Counted from the stretch's first letter, positions 24,005-33,206 are shown. The stretch: 64,000 nt of DNA from Arthrobacter oryzae (GCF_003634095.1 NZ_RBIR01000003.1:186001-250000); one strand, 5' to 3'. The notes: generated from the sequence alone by a model not told the origin. Translations and numbers: made by a program.

Positions 24005-25618
24005 CTATTTGGCGGGGTTGTTGGTACCGATCGGGACCAAGGTGAGATCCGGGTGGTTCTTTTCGATCCGTCGCAGGGCCCAGACGTCGTTGAAGAGGGC
24101 CAAGTATTCCCCGTCGGAGCGCAAGAGGACCTCGGCGCCGGGCACGTTGGCCAGCGCCGGCATGGCGTCCGCCGTCGAGATCCGGGCGATGGAGTACGGC
24201 AGGCGCTCCAGCCGCATGGGCGCGCTGAAGTCGTGGGCCATGCGGTCTTCGACCACCTCGAACTGCATCGGGCCGACCGCGGCCAGGACGGGCGCCTGGT
24301 CACCGCGGATGTCGGAGCGGAGCACCTGGATGACGCCCTCGTGCTCGAGTTGCTCGATGCCGCGGCGGAACTGCTTGAAGCGGCTTGGGTCCTTGGAACG
24401 CGCCACCTGGAAGTGTTCCGGGGCGAACAGCGGGATCGCGGGAAACTCGACCGGCTGGTCCAGGAACAGGCTGTCGCCCACGCGGAGGGAGGAGGCGTTC
24501 ACCAGACCCACCACGTCGCCCGGGAATGCCTCGTCGATCACCTCGCGTTCGCGGCCGAAGACCTGCTGGGCGTACTTGGTGGCAAAGGATTTGCCGGTCC
24601 GTCCCTGGGTGACCACCATGCCGCGCTCAAACATGCCGGAGCAGACGCGGATGAAGGCGACGTGGTCGCGATGGGCCTTGTTCATGCCGGCCTGGACCTT
24701 GAAGACGAAGCCTGCGAACGGGGCGTCGACAGGGCGGGGATCGCCGTCGACGTCGGGCCGCGGGGCAGCCGGCGGGGCGAAATCGACGAGGGCGTCGAGG
24801 ATTTCCTTCACGCCGAAGTTGAGCGCGGCCGAGCTGAAGAGGATGGGCGTCGCCTCGCCGGCGTGGAAGGCCTCAACGTCGAAGGCCAGGTTGGATTCGA
24901 TGACCAGTCCGGCCTCGTCCATGGCATTGGACCAGTCAACACCCTGGCTGGCCGCGGCCTCATCCGGGGTGAAGTACTCGGTGAGGGCAATGTTGGCGCC
25001 CGCGTTGTTGCGCTTGAACTGCGCGAAACGGTCGTTGCGCAGGTCCCAGACGCCGCGGAAATCGCCGGAGATCCCCACGGCCCACGTCAGCGGCATCGGC
25101 TGCAGTCCAGTGCGTTCGGTGATCTCGTCCATGAGCGCCAGGGCGTCCAGGCCCGGCCGGTCCCACTTGTTGATGACGGTGATGATGGGCAGGTTGCGCT
25201 GTTTGCAGACCTCGAAGAGCTTCATGGTCTGGGTTTCCAGGCCCTTGGCGGCGTCGACCAGCATGACGGCGCAGTCCACTGCCGCGAGCACGCGGTAGGT
25301 GTCCTCGGAGAAGTCCGCGTGGCCCGGGGTGTCCAGAAGGTTGATGACGGTGTCCCGGTAGGCGAACTGGAGCGCGGCGGAGCTGATGGAGATGCCGCGA
25401 TCCTTTTCCATCTGCATCCAGTCCGAGACCGTCTCCTTGCGGTTGGCCTTGCCGCTGGAGGCGCCGGCAGTGCCGATCACCTTGGCGTGCAGCGCGAGGG
25501 CCTCCGTGAGGGTGGATTTTCCGGCGTCAGGGTGCGAAATGACCGCGAAAGTCCGGCGCCGGGCCGCCTGCTTGTGAATCTCCTGGACTCGGGCCGGGCT
25601 GAGGACTTCTTGAGACAC
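24005..25618 (-). CDS. prfC: Peptide chain release factor 3
   Basis: A 537-residue translational GTPase that recycles RF1/RF2. G1 is SHPDAGKSTL, G3 is DTPGHADFSEDTYR, G4 is VINKWDRPG; the RF3-specific insertion ASSGKANRKETVSDWMQMEKDRGISISSAALQF spans switch I. The C-terminal domain contains RSDIRGDQAPVLAAVGPMQFEVVEDRM, again typical of RF3. Full length for the family. Divergent from disA across a 387-base gap. Confidence 0.97.
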   Translation of the reverse strand: MSQEVLSPARVQEIHKQAARRRTFAVISHPDAGKSTLTEALALHAKVIGTAGASSGKANRKETVSDWMQMEKDRGISISSAALQFAYRDTVINLLDTPGHADFSEDTYRVLAAVDCAVMLVDAAKGLETQTMKLFEVCKQRNLPIITVINKWDRPGLDALALMDEITERTGLQPMPLTWAVGISGDFRGVWDLRNDRFAQFKRNNAGANIALTEYFTPDEAAASQGVDWSNAMDEAGLVIESNLAFDVEAFHAGEATPILFSSAALNFGVKEILDALVDFAPPAAPRPDVDGDPRPVDAPFAGFVFKVQAGMNKAHRDHVAFIRVCSGMFERGMVVTQGRTGKSFATKYAQQVFGREREVIDEAFPGDVVGLVNASSLRVGDSLFLDQPVEFPAIPLFAPEHFQVARSKDPSRFKQFRRGIEQLEHEGVIQVLRSDIRGDQAPVLAAVGPMQFEVVEDRMAHDFSAPMRLERLPYSIARISTADAMPALANVPGAEVLLRSDGEYLALFNDVWALRRIEKNHPDLTLVPIGTNNPAK

Positions 25619-26005
25619 GTTGCTACTTTCGCTGCGGCTGTGGACGGGTCACGGCGCGGAGAACCCGCGGAACACCCATGGATCCAAGTTTATCGCAGGC
25701 CGCAAACCCCGCACGAAGCGGCGGCCGCGGCCCGGCCGCGCGCCGCGCGGGGCACCGGCCAAACACCGGCCAAACACCACCCAGGCACTGCCAAAAGTGC
25801 AGTCCCGGGCACGCCCCGCTGCGGCCCTTTCGGAGGCTTCCCGCGGCACGTCGAAATGGACCACTTTGGGGCTTGCCTGTGCGGAAGTGGCCCCGCTTTA
25901 CCCCTATCATTGGGAGAGCGGGGAACTGAGTACTTTGATCCTGCCGGTGGACCCTGGAAACCGGCGCACCTGCAGGCACGCGCCTGCACCTTTGAAGGGA
26001 TATCT
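25619..26005. other. Non-coding region between prfC and disA
   Basis: This 387-base divergent region holds the promoters of prfC and disA. ORFs here have no protein-like composition. An 11-base tandem duplication (ACCGGCCAAAC, 25754-25764 and 25765-25775) was seen. GAAGGGATATCT just before 26006 is the disA ribosome site. Confidence 0.5.
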
Positions 26006-27082
26006 ATGGCTCGGAGCCCTGAAGATTCGCTCAAGGCGACTCTGGGAAGAGTGGCACCGGGCACCGCCCTCCGCGACGGACTGGAACGCATTCTCCGCGG
26101 ACGGACCGGGGCGCTGATCGTGCTGGGCATCGACCGGACCATCGAATCCATCTGTTCCGGCGGCTTCGAGATCGGCATCGATTTCTCCCCCACCAGGCTC
26201 CGGGAACTGGCCAAGATGGATGGGGCCATTATCTGCGACAAGGATGCCAGCAACATCCTCCGGGCAGCAGTCCAGCTCGTCCCGGACTCGAGCATCGAAA
26301 CGCAGGAATCGGGCACCCGGCACCGCACCGCCGAGCGCGTGGCAATCCAGACGGGCGTACCGGTCATTTCGGTAAGCCAGTCGATGCAGATCATCGCGCT
26401 GTATGTGAACGGGCTGCGCCACGTCTTGGAGGGATCGGAGAAGGTCCTGGCCCGCGCCAACCAGGCCCTGGCAACCCTGGAACGCTACCGCTCGCGCCTG
26501 GACCAGGTGACCAGCTCGCTGTCCGCCCTGGAAATCGAGGCCATGGTCACGGTCCGCGACGTCGCGGTGACGCTTCAGCGCCAGGAGATGGTGCGCAGGA
26601 TCTCCGAGGAAATCTCCCAGTACGTCCTGGAACTGGGCGAGGACGGCCGCCTGCTGTCGCTGCAGCTGGACGAGCTCACCGTGGGCCGCGGCCCGGGCAG
26701 CGACGTCATCATCCGCGACTACTCGGGCCCGCACGCAACCGCTGAGGACATCGACAACGCGGTAAAAGCGCTCGTCAGCCTGGGCCCGACCGAGCTGATC
26801 GACCTCGGCAAGATTGCCGGGATCGTCGGCTTCGCCGGCGGCGAGGCCAACCTCGACGCCGTCGTACAGCCGCGCGGCTACCGCCTGCTCTCCGGTCTCA
26901 AAGCCGTCCCGAAGGCGGTCGCCGACCGGCTCGTGGACCACTTCGGCGGCCTGCAGTTCCTGATGGCCGCCACGATCGATGACCTCATGACCGTGGACGG
27001 GATCGGTGACCAGCGCGCCAGGACCGTGCGGGAGGGCCTGAGCCGCATGGCCGAGGCCAGCCTGCTGGACCGTTTCCTCTGA
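26006..27082 (+). CDS. disA: DNA integrity scanning diadenylate cyclase DisA
   Basis: A 358-residue c-di-AMP synthase. The DAC domain has the catalytic DGA (KMDGAIICD) and RHR (GTRHRTAERVA) motifs near residues 75 and 108, then GVPVISVSQSMQIIALYV. A helical linker follows, and the C terminus is a helix-hairpin-helix DNA-binding domain (MAATIDDLMTVDGIGDQRARTVREGLSRM). The frame is open far upstream, but the ATG at 26006 has GAAGGGA six bases in front and gives the standard N terminus. radA, its usual partner, is 12 kb away in this window. Confidence 0.97.
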   Translation: MARSPEDSLKATLGRVAPGTALRDGLERILRGRTGALIVLGIDRTIESICSGGFEIGIDFSPTRLRELAKMDGAIICDKDASNILRAAVQLVPDSSIETQESGTRHRTAERVAIQTGVPVISVSQSMQIIALYVNGLRHVLEGSEKVLARANQALATLERYRSRLDQVTSSLSALEIEAMVTVRDVAVTLQRQEMVRRISEEISQYVLELGEDGRLLSLQLDELTVGRGPGSDVIIRDYSGPHATAEDIDNAVKALVSLGPTELIDLGKIAGIVGFAGGEANLDAVVQPRGYRLLSGLKAVPKAVADRLVDHFGGLQFLMAATIDDLMTVDGIGDQRARTVREGLSRMAEASLLDRFL

Positions 27083-27145
27083 TCCCGCCGTTAACCTCCA
27101 CCGGTTTGGGGCTGCGGCACGGGAGTTCCGTCTATCCGGCGGCTG

Positions 27146-27640
27146 TCAGCGCTGGGCCTTGACGGTCAGGGTGACAGGTGATGCTGTCTCCGGCCCGCCA
27201 CATTCGTCGGTTCCGCCGGTCCGCTGCCAGACCAGGGACATCTTCTGCTCCGTGAGGGTCTTTCCTCTCGCGTCCAGGGCACGGAGGGTCACTGACCCGG
27301 GAGCATCGACGTCGAACCCAAACCGCCAGCGCTCCGGGCCCATCTTCTCGACCGTGATGCGACGCACCGTGGGACCACCACCCGGCGGGAATCCCAGCCC
27401 GTTGGCCCCGGATGGGGCCGCGGACGGGAGTACGGTCTGCGGTACAGGGCTCTCCCCTGGCCGGGAACACGCGGCCGGAGTGCACAGCTGCACCCAAGAT
27501 ACGTTCCGGGGATCTCCGTCCAGGACCACGGTAACGAAGTGCGTCCACGCAATGGCCGGGCAAACCCTCGCGCACCCGGAAACCGGCGCGAGCGCCGGCA
27601 GCAGGACTGTCAGCCAGGCAAGGGACCGCCGGAGCGTCAT
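27146..27640 (-). CDS. Putative lipoprotein, unknown function
   Basis: A 164-residue protein with a signal peptide (MTLRRSLAWLTVLLPALAP) and lipobox-like VSGC, so probably anchored outside. The remainder has a beta-rich pattern (RWRFGFDVDAPGSVTLRALDARGKTL) and cysteines at about 54, 59 and 145 that might pair. It is convergent with disA. I do not recognise the family. It may be lineage-specific; codon use matches the neighbours. Confidence 0.6.
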   Translation of the reverse strand: MTLRRSLAWLTVLLPALAPVSGCARVCPAIAWTHFVTVVLDGDPRNVSWVQLCTPAACSRPGESPVPQTVLPSAAPSGANGLGFPPGGGPTVRRITVEKMGPERWRFGFDVDAPGSVTLRALDARGKTLTEQKMSLVWQRTGGTDECGGPETASPVTLTVKAQR

Positions 27641-27781
27641 GCGCCCAGCATAGGTCCGGGCCGCCGTCAGAAGCTACGCCCGGGCTCCCTGGGCCCCTAC
27701 TACCCGCCGGTTGCCCCGTAACCGCCCTTTCGCGGGCCCAAAGGGCACTTGCGGAAGTCGACGGGGTTTCTTCGAAGGGAT

Positions 27782-28498
27782 CTAGTTGAGCTGGAACACG
27801 GCCTTGGGACTGGTCTTGTTCGCCAGCCGGGCCGTGAAGACGTAGTAGGCGCCGCCGGTGCCGGGTTTGGCCTCAACCGCTTCGCAGCCCTGCACCGTGC
27901 GGTTGCGCTGCCAGAGGAAGTTCGCGGTCTCGCTCTTGCCCGGGGCAATGGTCTTCATCAGGTCCGTGCTCGCCGCCTGGCAGTCCATGGAGGAGAAGAT
28001 CCGGTCCGAGCCGCTGGTGATCATGTATTCCATCTGGGAGGTACCGATGTTGACCTCGCACGGGACCTTGTTGTTATTGGTGACCTTGAGGCTGAGCAGC
28101 GGCTTCTCACCCGCGGCGTAGACCTGCTGGTCGGTGGCGGCGGTAACAGTCACCAGATTCTGCTCGCAGCCCTCGCCAGCTGTGGCCGAGGATGTGGCCG
28201 ACGGGTCCCCGGATGCCTCCGGGCTGGGCGGCGCAGAGTCGGTCGGCTGGCTCGCCGCCGCGGTTCCGGCATCGGCCGGCTGGCTGCCGGCGGGCTGCCC
28301 GGCGCTCATGGCGCTCGAGACGGCGGCAAAGCCGCCGAAGACCAGTGCGATGAGGAGCAGCAGAACCACGCCCGCAATCAGCCGTCGACGGCGGTACACC
28401 GGGCTGAGCGGGGGCCGGCCGGGTGTACGCGCGGATTGCTTTCCGCCGGAACCCAACGGCCGTGAACCGCCCCTGCCTGAACTGCCTTGCCTAACCAT
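27782..28498 (-). CDS. Single-pass membrane protein, Rv3587c-like
   Basis: A 238-residue protein: a basic, disordered cytoplasmic N terminus, one membrane helix (LIAGVVLLLLIALVFGGFAAV, about residues 41-61), a Ser/Ala/Pro-rich linker and an extracellular beta-domain from residue 108. That domain holds cysteines in GEGCEQN, VPCEVN, MDCQAA and QGCEAV, probably two disulfides. Position next to disA and mutY matches Rv3587c of M. tuberculosis, which has a similar layout; the match is by synteny and architecture, not alignment. Function unknown. Confidence 0.75.
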   Translation of the reverse strand: MVRQGSSGRGGSRPLGSGGKQSARTPGRPPLSPVYRRRRLIAGVVLLLLIALVFGGFAAVSSAMSAGQPAGSQPADAGTAAASQPTDSAPPSPEASGDPSATSSATAGEGCEQNLVTVTAATDQQVYAAGEKPLLSLKVTNNNKVPCEVNIGTSQMEYMITSGSDRIFSSMDCQAASTDLMKTIAPGKSETANFLWQRNRTVQGCEAVEAKPGTGGAYYVFTARLANKTSPKAVFQLN

Positions 28499-28632
28499 TC
28501 CTCTAGCCTAGAGAACCGCGCGGGCTATGGCGGCCGACCACGCCGCTGAACGCGCAGCCGGAACGTTCTCCTAGCCAGATCTATTACGCTGAATGGATCG
28601 AAACTCTAGCCCACACCCCCTCCGCCGCGGCA

Positions 28633-29604
28633 TTGCCGGAACCCTTGCCCGCCGCGCCGCTTCCCGGCGCCGCCGAACTGCCCGCGCTGCATGCCGCCCT
28701 GGATGACTGGTTCGCGGCCAACGCCAGGGATCTGCCGTGGCGGGCGCCGGAGTGCACGCCCTGGGGCGTGCTGGTCAGCGAGGTCATGCTCCAGCAGACC
28801 CCGGTAGTCAGGGTCCTGCCGGTCTGGGAGGAATGGCTGCGCCGCTGGCCGGAGCCCTCCGATCTGGCCGGGGAGCCAGCCGGCGAGGCCGTCCGGTCCT
28901 GGGGCCGGCTTGGATACCCCCGGCGCGCCCTGCGTCTGCATGCGGCCGCCGCCGCCATCCGGGACGGCCACGGCGGGCTTGTTCCCGGCGCCTACGCCGA
29001 ACTCCTGGAACTGCCGGGGGTTGGCAGCTACACGGCGGCGGCGGTTGCGGCCTTCGCGTTCGGGCGCCGAGAAACAGTGGTGGACACCAACATCCGCCGG
29101 GTCCACGCGCGCCTGGTCCTTGGCTCGGCCCTGCCCTCGCAGGCACTGACAGCGGCCGAAATGCGGCTGGCGGCATCGCTGCTCCCCGCGGACCCCGGCG
29201 CCTCGGTGCGCTGGAATGCCTCCGTCATGGAACTAGGTGCAACGGTCTGCACCGCGCGGGCCCCCAAGTGCGGGCAGTGCCCGGTCCGTGAGTCGTGCGC
29301 CTGGCTTGCCGCCGGCGAGCCGGCGCCGACATACACGCCCAAGGGACAGGCCTGGCACGGCACAGACCGGCAGGTGCGAGGCGCCGTGATGGCCGTCCTG
29401 CGGCTGGCGGAAGACCCTGTGGCGCCGGAGCTGTTCTACCGGGCCCCCGCGGACCTGGGCTTCGAACCGCAGGGAATCGCGATCCCGCTCGCGGCCCTGC
29501 ACCGGCTCAACGCGGCTCCGGAGCAGCTGGAACGCGCGCTGGCCGGCCTGCTCGGGGACGGCCTCGCCGAACTGCATCTGGGCGGCGTCCGGCTTCCGGC
29601 CTGA
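28633..29604 (+). CDS. mutY: A/G-specific adenine DNA glycosylase
   Basis: A 323-residue MutY that removes A opposite 8-oxoG. Visible are DLPWRAPECTPWGVLVSEVMLQQT (catalytic Glu and LQQT), the helix-hairpin-helix LPGVGSYTAAAVAAFAFG, VVDTNIRRVHARL with the catalytic Asp, and the 4Fe-4S cluster CTARAPKCGQCPVRESC (C-x6-C-x2-C-x5-C). The C-terminal part is short compared with E. coli MutY. The start is uncertain: TTG at 28633 is the listed start, and the frame remains open a little further upstream without ATG or GTG. Confidence 0.93.
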   Translation: MPEPLPAAPLPGAAELPALHAALDDWFAANARDLPWRAPECTPWGVLVSEVMLQQTPVVRVLPVWEEWLRRWPEPSDLAGEPAGEAVRSWGRLGYPRRALRLHAAAAAIRDGHGGLVPGAYAELLELPGVGSYTAAAVAAFAFGRRETVVDTNIRRVHARLVLGSALPSQALTAAEMRLAASLLPADPGASVRWNASVMELGATVCTARAPKCGQCPVRESCAWLAAGEPAPTYTPKGQAWHGTDRQVRGAVMAVLRLAEDPVAPELFYRAPADLGFEPQGIAIPLAALHRLNAAPEQLERALAGLLGDGLAELHLGGVRLPA

Positions 29605-29662
29605 GGAAACTCCGCCGGAGCACGCAGGCGCATTCCTGTGCTGCCGGAACTCCACTGATCGC

Positions 29663-30334
29663 CTACGGCTCTCCGAACCCCGAGCCGACCAGCCGTTCCA
29701 GGTAGCCCACCGCTTTGGCGGCGTCCGGGCCGCTGGCCTCCACGTGCAGGACGGTTCCCTTGCCGGCGGCAAGCATCATGAGTTCCGTCATGGAGGCGCC
29801 GTCTGCGCCATTGACCGTCACATCGGCGTCCATGGCGGACAGCCCGCCGGCAATTTTGGCTGCCGGCCGGGCGTGCATGCCGGCCTGGTTGACGAGCTCG
29901 AAGTCCCCCGTCGCGTCCGGCGGCTGCTGGTGCACGTGTTCGGCCTCGGCGGGGTGGACCGGGGGCCGGTAGACGGCCTCGGCCGCGTCTTTCACGGCCG
30001 CGGCATCGGCTCCCGTCTGGGCGGCCACCGCGGCCGCCACGAGCCCTTCCACCAGCGGCGCGTCCGCGAGCAGCACGGAATCCGGGTCGGCCGCGAACTC
30101 CGCCGCGGACTCGGCCGTCATCACCGCGGATCCGAGGTCGGTCAGCACCACGACGCCGTCACCCGAGGCCTGCTCAAGAGCGGCCATGACCTTCTCCAGG
30201 CTGGTGCCGATCCGGCCGTCGTCAGTTCCTCCGGCGGGGAGGATCAGGACGTCCGGCGCCATCTGCGCGGCGAGTTCGGCGGCGCCGTCAGCGATCTTGG
30301 CACTGTGCGAGACCACCACCAGCCGGACTGTCAT
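29663..30334 (-). CDS. dhaM: Dihydroxyacetone kinase phosphotransfer subunit DhaM
   Basis: A 223-residue two-domain PTS protein. Residues 1-130 are an EIIA-mannose-like domain with the phosphohistidine in VVVSHSAKIADGAAEL; residues 140-223 are an HPr domain with NQAGMHARPAAKIA (phospho-His). No EI domain follows, so it depends on a separate enzyme I. The frame is open to 30559, but the ATG at 30334 overlaps the dhaL stop (ATGA) and gives the family N terminus. Last gene of dhaKLM; it rephosphorylates ADP held by DhaL. Confidence 0.94.
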   Translation of the reverse strand: MTVRLVVVSHSAKIADGAAELAAQMAPDVLILPAGGTDDGRIGTSLEKVMAALEQASGDGVVVLTDLGSAVMTAESAAEFAADPDSVLLADAPLVEGLVAAAVAAQTGADAAAVKDAAEAVYRPPVHPAEAEHVHQQPPDATGDFELVNQAGMHARPAAKIAGGLSAMDADVTVNGADGASMTELMMLAAGKGTVLHVEASGPDAAKAVGYLERLVGSGFGEP

Positions 30335-30957
30335 TCGGCTGCTCCGGCCGCGGCCCGCAGGATCAGTGCGCTGGAAACGGCGCCGGGGTCGCGGTGGCCG
30401 ATGCTGCGCTCCCCCAGGTAGCTGGCACGGCCCTTGCGGGCGAGCATCGGATCCGTGGACACGGCGCCGGCCTCGGCCGCCTCCGCCGCAGCCAGAAGCA
30501 CCTTCCGGACGTCGCCGTCGCCTGCCGTGGCGGCGGCGGCCTCGATGGCGGGCGTCCACGCGTCCACCATGGTCTTGTCCCCGGATTCGGCCTTGCCGCG
30601 GGCGACGATGCCGTCGCGGGCAGCCTGCAGGGCGGTGGCCAGAGTGGCGGCGTCGATGTCTGAGGTGCTGCCGAGCGCTGTGGCGGCCCGCAGAAATGCT
30701 GTGCCGTACAGCGGGCCGGCCGCCCCGCCCACCTTGGACATCAGCGTCATGGCCGTGAGTTTCAGGGCCGCGCCCGGGGTTTCCGGCGGAGCCTCGGCGA
30801 GTTTGTCCATGACGGCTTTGAAGCCGCGGTCCATGTTCTCGCCGTGGTCCGAGTCGCCGATGGGCCGGTCGAGCTCAATCAGCTCCACCCGGTGCTCCGC
30901 CATGGCCTGCGCTGAAAGGGTTAGCCAGCGCACGGCCCAGCCGACATCCAGCCCCAC
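30331..30957 (-). CDS. dhaL: Dihydroxyacetone kinase subunit DhaL
   Basis: A 208-residue all-helical nucleotide-binding subunit. The ADP/magnesium site is GDSDHGENMDRGF, and the second nucleotide segment is SKVGGAAGPLYGTAFLRA. In PTS-type kinases ADP stays bound as a cofactor and receives phosphate from DhaM. A GTG at 30957 gives the usual N terminus (GLDVGWAVRW); a TTG at 30972 overlapping dhaK is possible but less likely. Both its neighbours overlap or nearly overlap, so the operon is tightly coupled. Confidence 0.93.
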   Translation of the reverse strand: MGLDVGWAVRWLTLSAQAMAEHRVELIELDRPIGDSDHGENMDRGFKAVMDKLAEAPPETPGAALKLTAMTLMSKVGGAAGPLYGTAFLRAATALGSTSDIDAATLATALQAARDGIVARGKAESGDKTMVDAWTPAIEAAAATAGDGDVRKVLLAAAEAAEAGAVSTDPMLARKGRASYLGERSIGHRDPGAVSSALILRAAAGAAE

Positions 30958-30959
30958 GG

Positions 30960-31961
30960 TCAGACGCCCCAACGAAGGGCGGGAGTGTGCACGGGAGCGT
31001 CCCAGAGCGAGGTCATCTCGTCATCCAGCCGCAGGATCGTGATGGAGCAGCCCTGCATTTCCAGGGACGTGATGTAGTTGCCCACGAGGGAGCGTGCCAC
31101 GGTGACGCCCTGCTCCGCCAGCCTCTGCGCGGCCCGGCGGTACACGATGTACAGCTCGCTCGCCGGGGTTCCGCCCATGCCGTTGACGAACAGGAGCACC
31201 TTGTCCCCGGCGCCGAGGCCGAGGTCACTGACTACCGGATCCAACAGGCGGTCGGTGATGCCGTCGGCGTTCTCCATGGGAATTTTTTGCCGTCCCGGCT
31301 CGCCGTGAATGCCGATCCCGATCTCGATCTCGTTCTCCTCGAGGTCAAAGCTGGGGACGCCGGCGTGCGGAACGGTGCAGGCGGACAATGCCACGCCCAT
31401 GCTGCGCACGTTCTGGTTCACGCGGTCACCGATCGCGGCCACGGCGTCAAGGTTGTCCCCGCGCTCGGCCGCCGCACCGGCGATCTTCTCGACCAGAACG
31501 GTTCCGCCGACGCCGCGCCGGCCGGCCGTGTACAGCGAATCCTGCACGGCGACGTCGTCGTTGACCAGGACGGTGCGGATCTCGACGCCTTCGGCTTGCG
31601 CGAGTTCGGCGGCGGTTTCGAAGTTCAGGACGTCGCCGGTGTAGTTCTTCACGATGTGCACGACGCCGGCGCCGGAGTTCACGGCCAGCGTGGCCGGCAG
31701 AATCTGGTCCGGGGTGGGCGAGGTGAACACGGCGCCCGGCACGGCGGCGTCGAGCATGCCCATGCCCACATAGCCGCCATGCAGCGGCTCGTGTCCGCTG
31801 CCGCCTCCGGAGACGAGGCCGACCTTTCCTGCCACCGGCGCGTCCTTGCGCACGATGTACTTCGGGTCCGGGAAGACAGTCACAAGATCGGCGTGTGCGA
31901 GCCCGAACCCTTCCACTGACTCGTCGACCACGGCTTTGGGATCATTGATGAGTTTCTTCAT
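30960..31961 (-). CDS. dhaK: Dihydroxyacetone kinase subunit DhaK
   Basis: A 333-residue substrate-binding subunit that phosphorylates dihydroxyacetone. The N-terminal motif [23 protein letters not shown] and the histidine that binds the substrate covalently, in [13 protein letters not shown], are present. Full length. First gene of dhaKLM, with AGGGAGCACC before the ATG at 31961. No dhaR, dhaS or glycerol dehydrogenase lies beside it, so the source of dihydroxyacetone is not indicated. Confidence 0.95.
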   Translation of the reverse strand: MKKLINDPKAVVDESVEGFGLAHADLVTVFPDPKYIVRKDAPVAGKVGLVSGGGSGHEPLHGGYVGMGMLDAAVPGAVFTSPTPDQILPATLAVNSGAGVVHIVKNYTGDVLNFETAAELAQAEGVEIRTVLVNDDVAVQDSLYTAGRRGVGGTVLVEKIAGAAAERGDNLDAVAAIGDRVNQNVRSMGVALSACTVPHAGVPSFDLEENEIEIGIGIHGEPGRQKIPMENADGITDRLLDPVVSDLGLGAGDKVLLFVNGMGGTPASELYIVYRRAAQRLAEQGVTVARSLVGNYITSLEMQGCSITILRLDDEMTSLWDAPVHTPALRWGV

Positions 31962-32100
31962 GGCGGTGCTCCCTGGATGGTGTCCTGGCTGCTTGTTTAG
32001 ACCCTACTACCGGGGCACTGCCGGCGGTAGGCTCCCGGTTGCCCTGGCCGAACGGCCGGGACTGCGGGATTGCGATGCGGCGTTGCGGGTCCTGCAGATC

Positions 32101-32481
32101 TCATGCCTGGTGGTCGGCGCATGCGGGAAAGTGCGGCCAGGCGTCGCCGCCCAGCCAGGAGAACGGCGGCGCGGCGAGCTGGCCCTTGCGGGCACGGGCA
32201 GCGGCCGGGGGTCCCGGCGCGGCGGTGGCTCCCGGTCCGGCGGCCTGTCCCGTGAAGGGGGCGCCTGTATCCGGCGACGAGCGGTTGGCGGGTTCCGGCA
32301 CTGGCGCCCCCGGGGACCCGGTGGCGCCGGCCGACTCGGGTGCCCGGACGGGCGGCGGTTCAGGGGCGCTGGGGACCGGGCTGTGGAAAGCGGAAAAATC
32401 GGTGGAAATCACGTCGTTGTGCAATTTTTTGCCTCCGGAAGTACGGTGGCCCACCCCCTGAGCCGGGATCAGTTTATCCAT
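32101..32481 (-). CDS. Doubtful proline-rich small ORF
   Basis: A 126-residue ORF from the ATG at 32481. The N terminus (MDKLIPAQGVGHRTSGGKKL) and C terminus (PPFSWLGGDAWPHFPACADH) look protein-like, with a Pro/Ala/Gly-rich middle (PVPSAPEPPPVRAPESAG). There is no evident ribosome site and no domain. It may be a real unstructured protein or chance. Its only support is composition and the lack of another gene here. Confidence 0.3.
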   Translation of the reverse strand: MDKLIPAQGVGHRTSGGKKLHNDVISTDFSAFHSPVPSAPEPPPVRAPESAGATGSPGAPVPEPANRSSPDTGAPFTGQAAGPGATAAPGPPAAARARKGQLAAPPFSWLGGDAWPHFPACADHQA

Positions 32482-32507
32482 CAAATTTATTGAAAGGAAG
32501 CCCCCGG

Positions 32508-32543
32508 GTTCACTCCTGGAAAACCGTTGACTCCTGGAAAACC
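32508..32543. repeat. 18-base tandem repeat
   Basis: GTTCACTCCTGGAAAACC (32508-32525) is followed by GTTGACTCCTGGAAAACC (32526-32543), one base different, and then by a partial third unit GTTCACTC. It lies upstream of the doubtful ORF at 32481 and downstream of the acetyltransferase gene. Role unknown. Confidence 0.8.
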
Positions 32544-32612
32544 GTTCACTCGGAATATCCCGGGCAGGGATCCGTGCGGCGGGATCCGATCCTCGGAGCT
32601 ATTCAGCGCACC

Positions 32613-33122
32613 TTACAGCTCTTTGATCATCCGCGTGTTTCCCAGGGTGTTCGGCTTGACCCGCGCCAGATCCAGGAACTCGGCCACTCCTTCATCATGT
32701 GAGCGCAGGAGTTCGGAGTAGACCACCGGATCGACGGCGGTCTGGTCAGCCATGACTTCGAAGCCGTGCTTCTTGAAGAAGTCCACCTCGAACGTCAAGC
32801 AGAAGACGCGCGATACACCCAGATCCCGGGCGTCCGCGAGCAGGCGTTCCACGAGCGCATGGCCCACGCCCTTGCCGCGCCAGGCATCCGAGGCCGCCAG
32901 GGTGCGGACCTCGGCCAGATCCTCCCACATGACGTGCAGGGCCCCGCAGCCGATCACCTCGCCGTCGTCCGATTCGGCGATCCGGAATTCCTGCAGGCTC
33001 TCGTAGTAGGCCACGGTTTCCTTGGCCATGAGGATCCGCTGGTCGGCCAGCGGCGCCACGAGGGTCTTGATGGCGGCAACGTCACCGGTGCGGGCAGGGC
33101 GGATGCGGATCGTCTGGGTCAC
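32613..33122 (-). CDS. ArgA-type amino-acid N-acetyltransferase (GNAT)
   Basis: A 169-residue GNAT enzyme. The acetyl-CoA loop is WRGKGVGHALVERLL; the segments MAKETVAYYESLQEF, GCGALHVMWEDLAEVRTLA and FKKHGFEVM match the short actinobacterial N-acetylglutamate synthases such as Rv2747, which feed arginine synthesis. The identification is from family pattern; other amino acids as substrates cannot be excluded. The start is a GTG at 33122. It stands alone, without arg genes nearby. Confidence 0.85.
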   Translation of the reverse strand: MTQTIRIRPARTGDVAAIKTLVAPLADQRILMAKETVAYYESLQEFRIAESDDGEVIGCGALHVMWEDLAEVRTLAASDAWRGKGVGHALVERLLADARDLGVSRVFCLTFEVDFFKKHGFEVMADQTAVDPVVYSELLRSHDEGVAEFLDLARVKPNTLGNTRMIKEL

Positions 33123-33206
33123 AGCCCAATCCTACGGGGACCACCCACCTTGGTTCCGGGAACGGCGCCCGACGCACATCGCGCGGGAGGCCGGGACGGC
33201 GGGGGC

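Larger units (their letters stand above)
31962..32612. other. Region between dhaK and the acetyltransferase gene
   Basis: About 650 bases with one doubtful ORF (32101-32481, minus strand) and an 18-base tandem direct repeat at 32508-32543. The segment 32390-32500 is AT-richer than its surroundings and may contain promoters. No RNA gene was recognised. Confidence 0.5.

Noticed and set aside
25754..25775. 11-base tandem duplication before disA
   Set aside because: Only two units in very GC-rich sequence; not enough to call a regulatory site or array.
24053..26005. Long upstream extension of the disA frame
   Set aside because: It is antisense to prfC; the ATG at 26006 has a strong ribosome site and gives the standard DisA N terminus.
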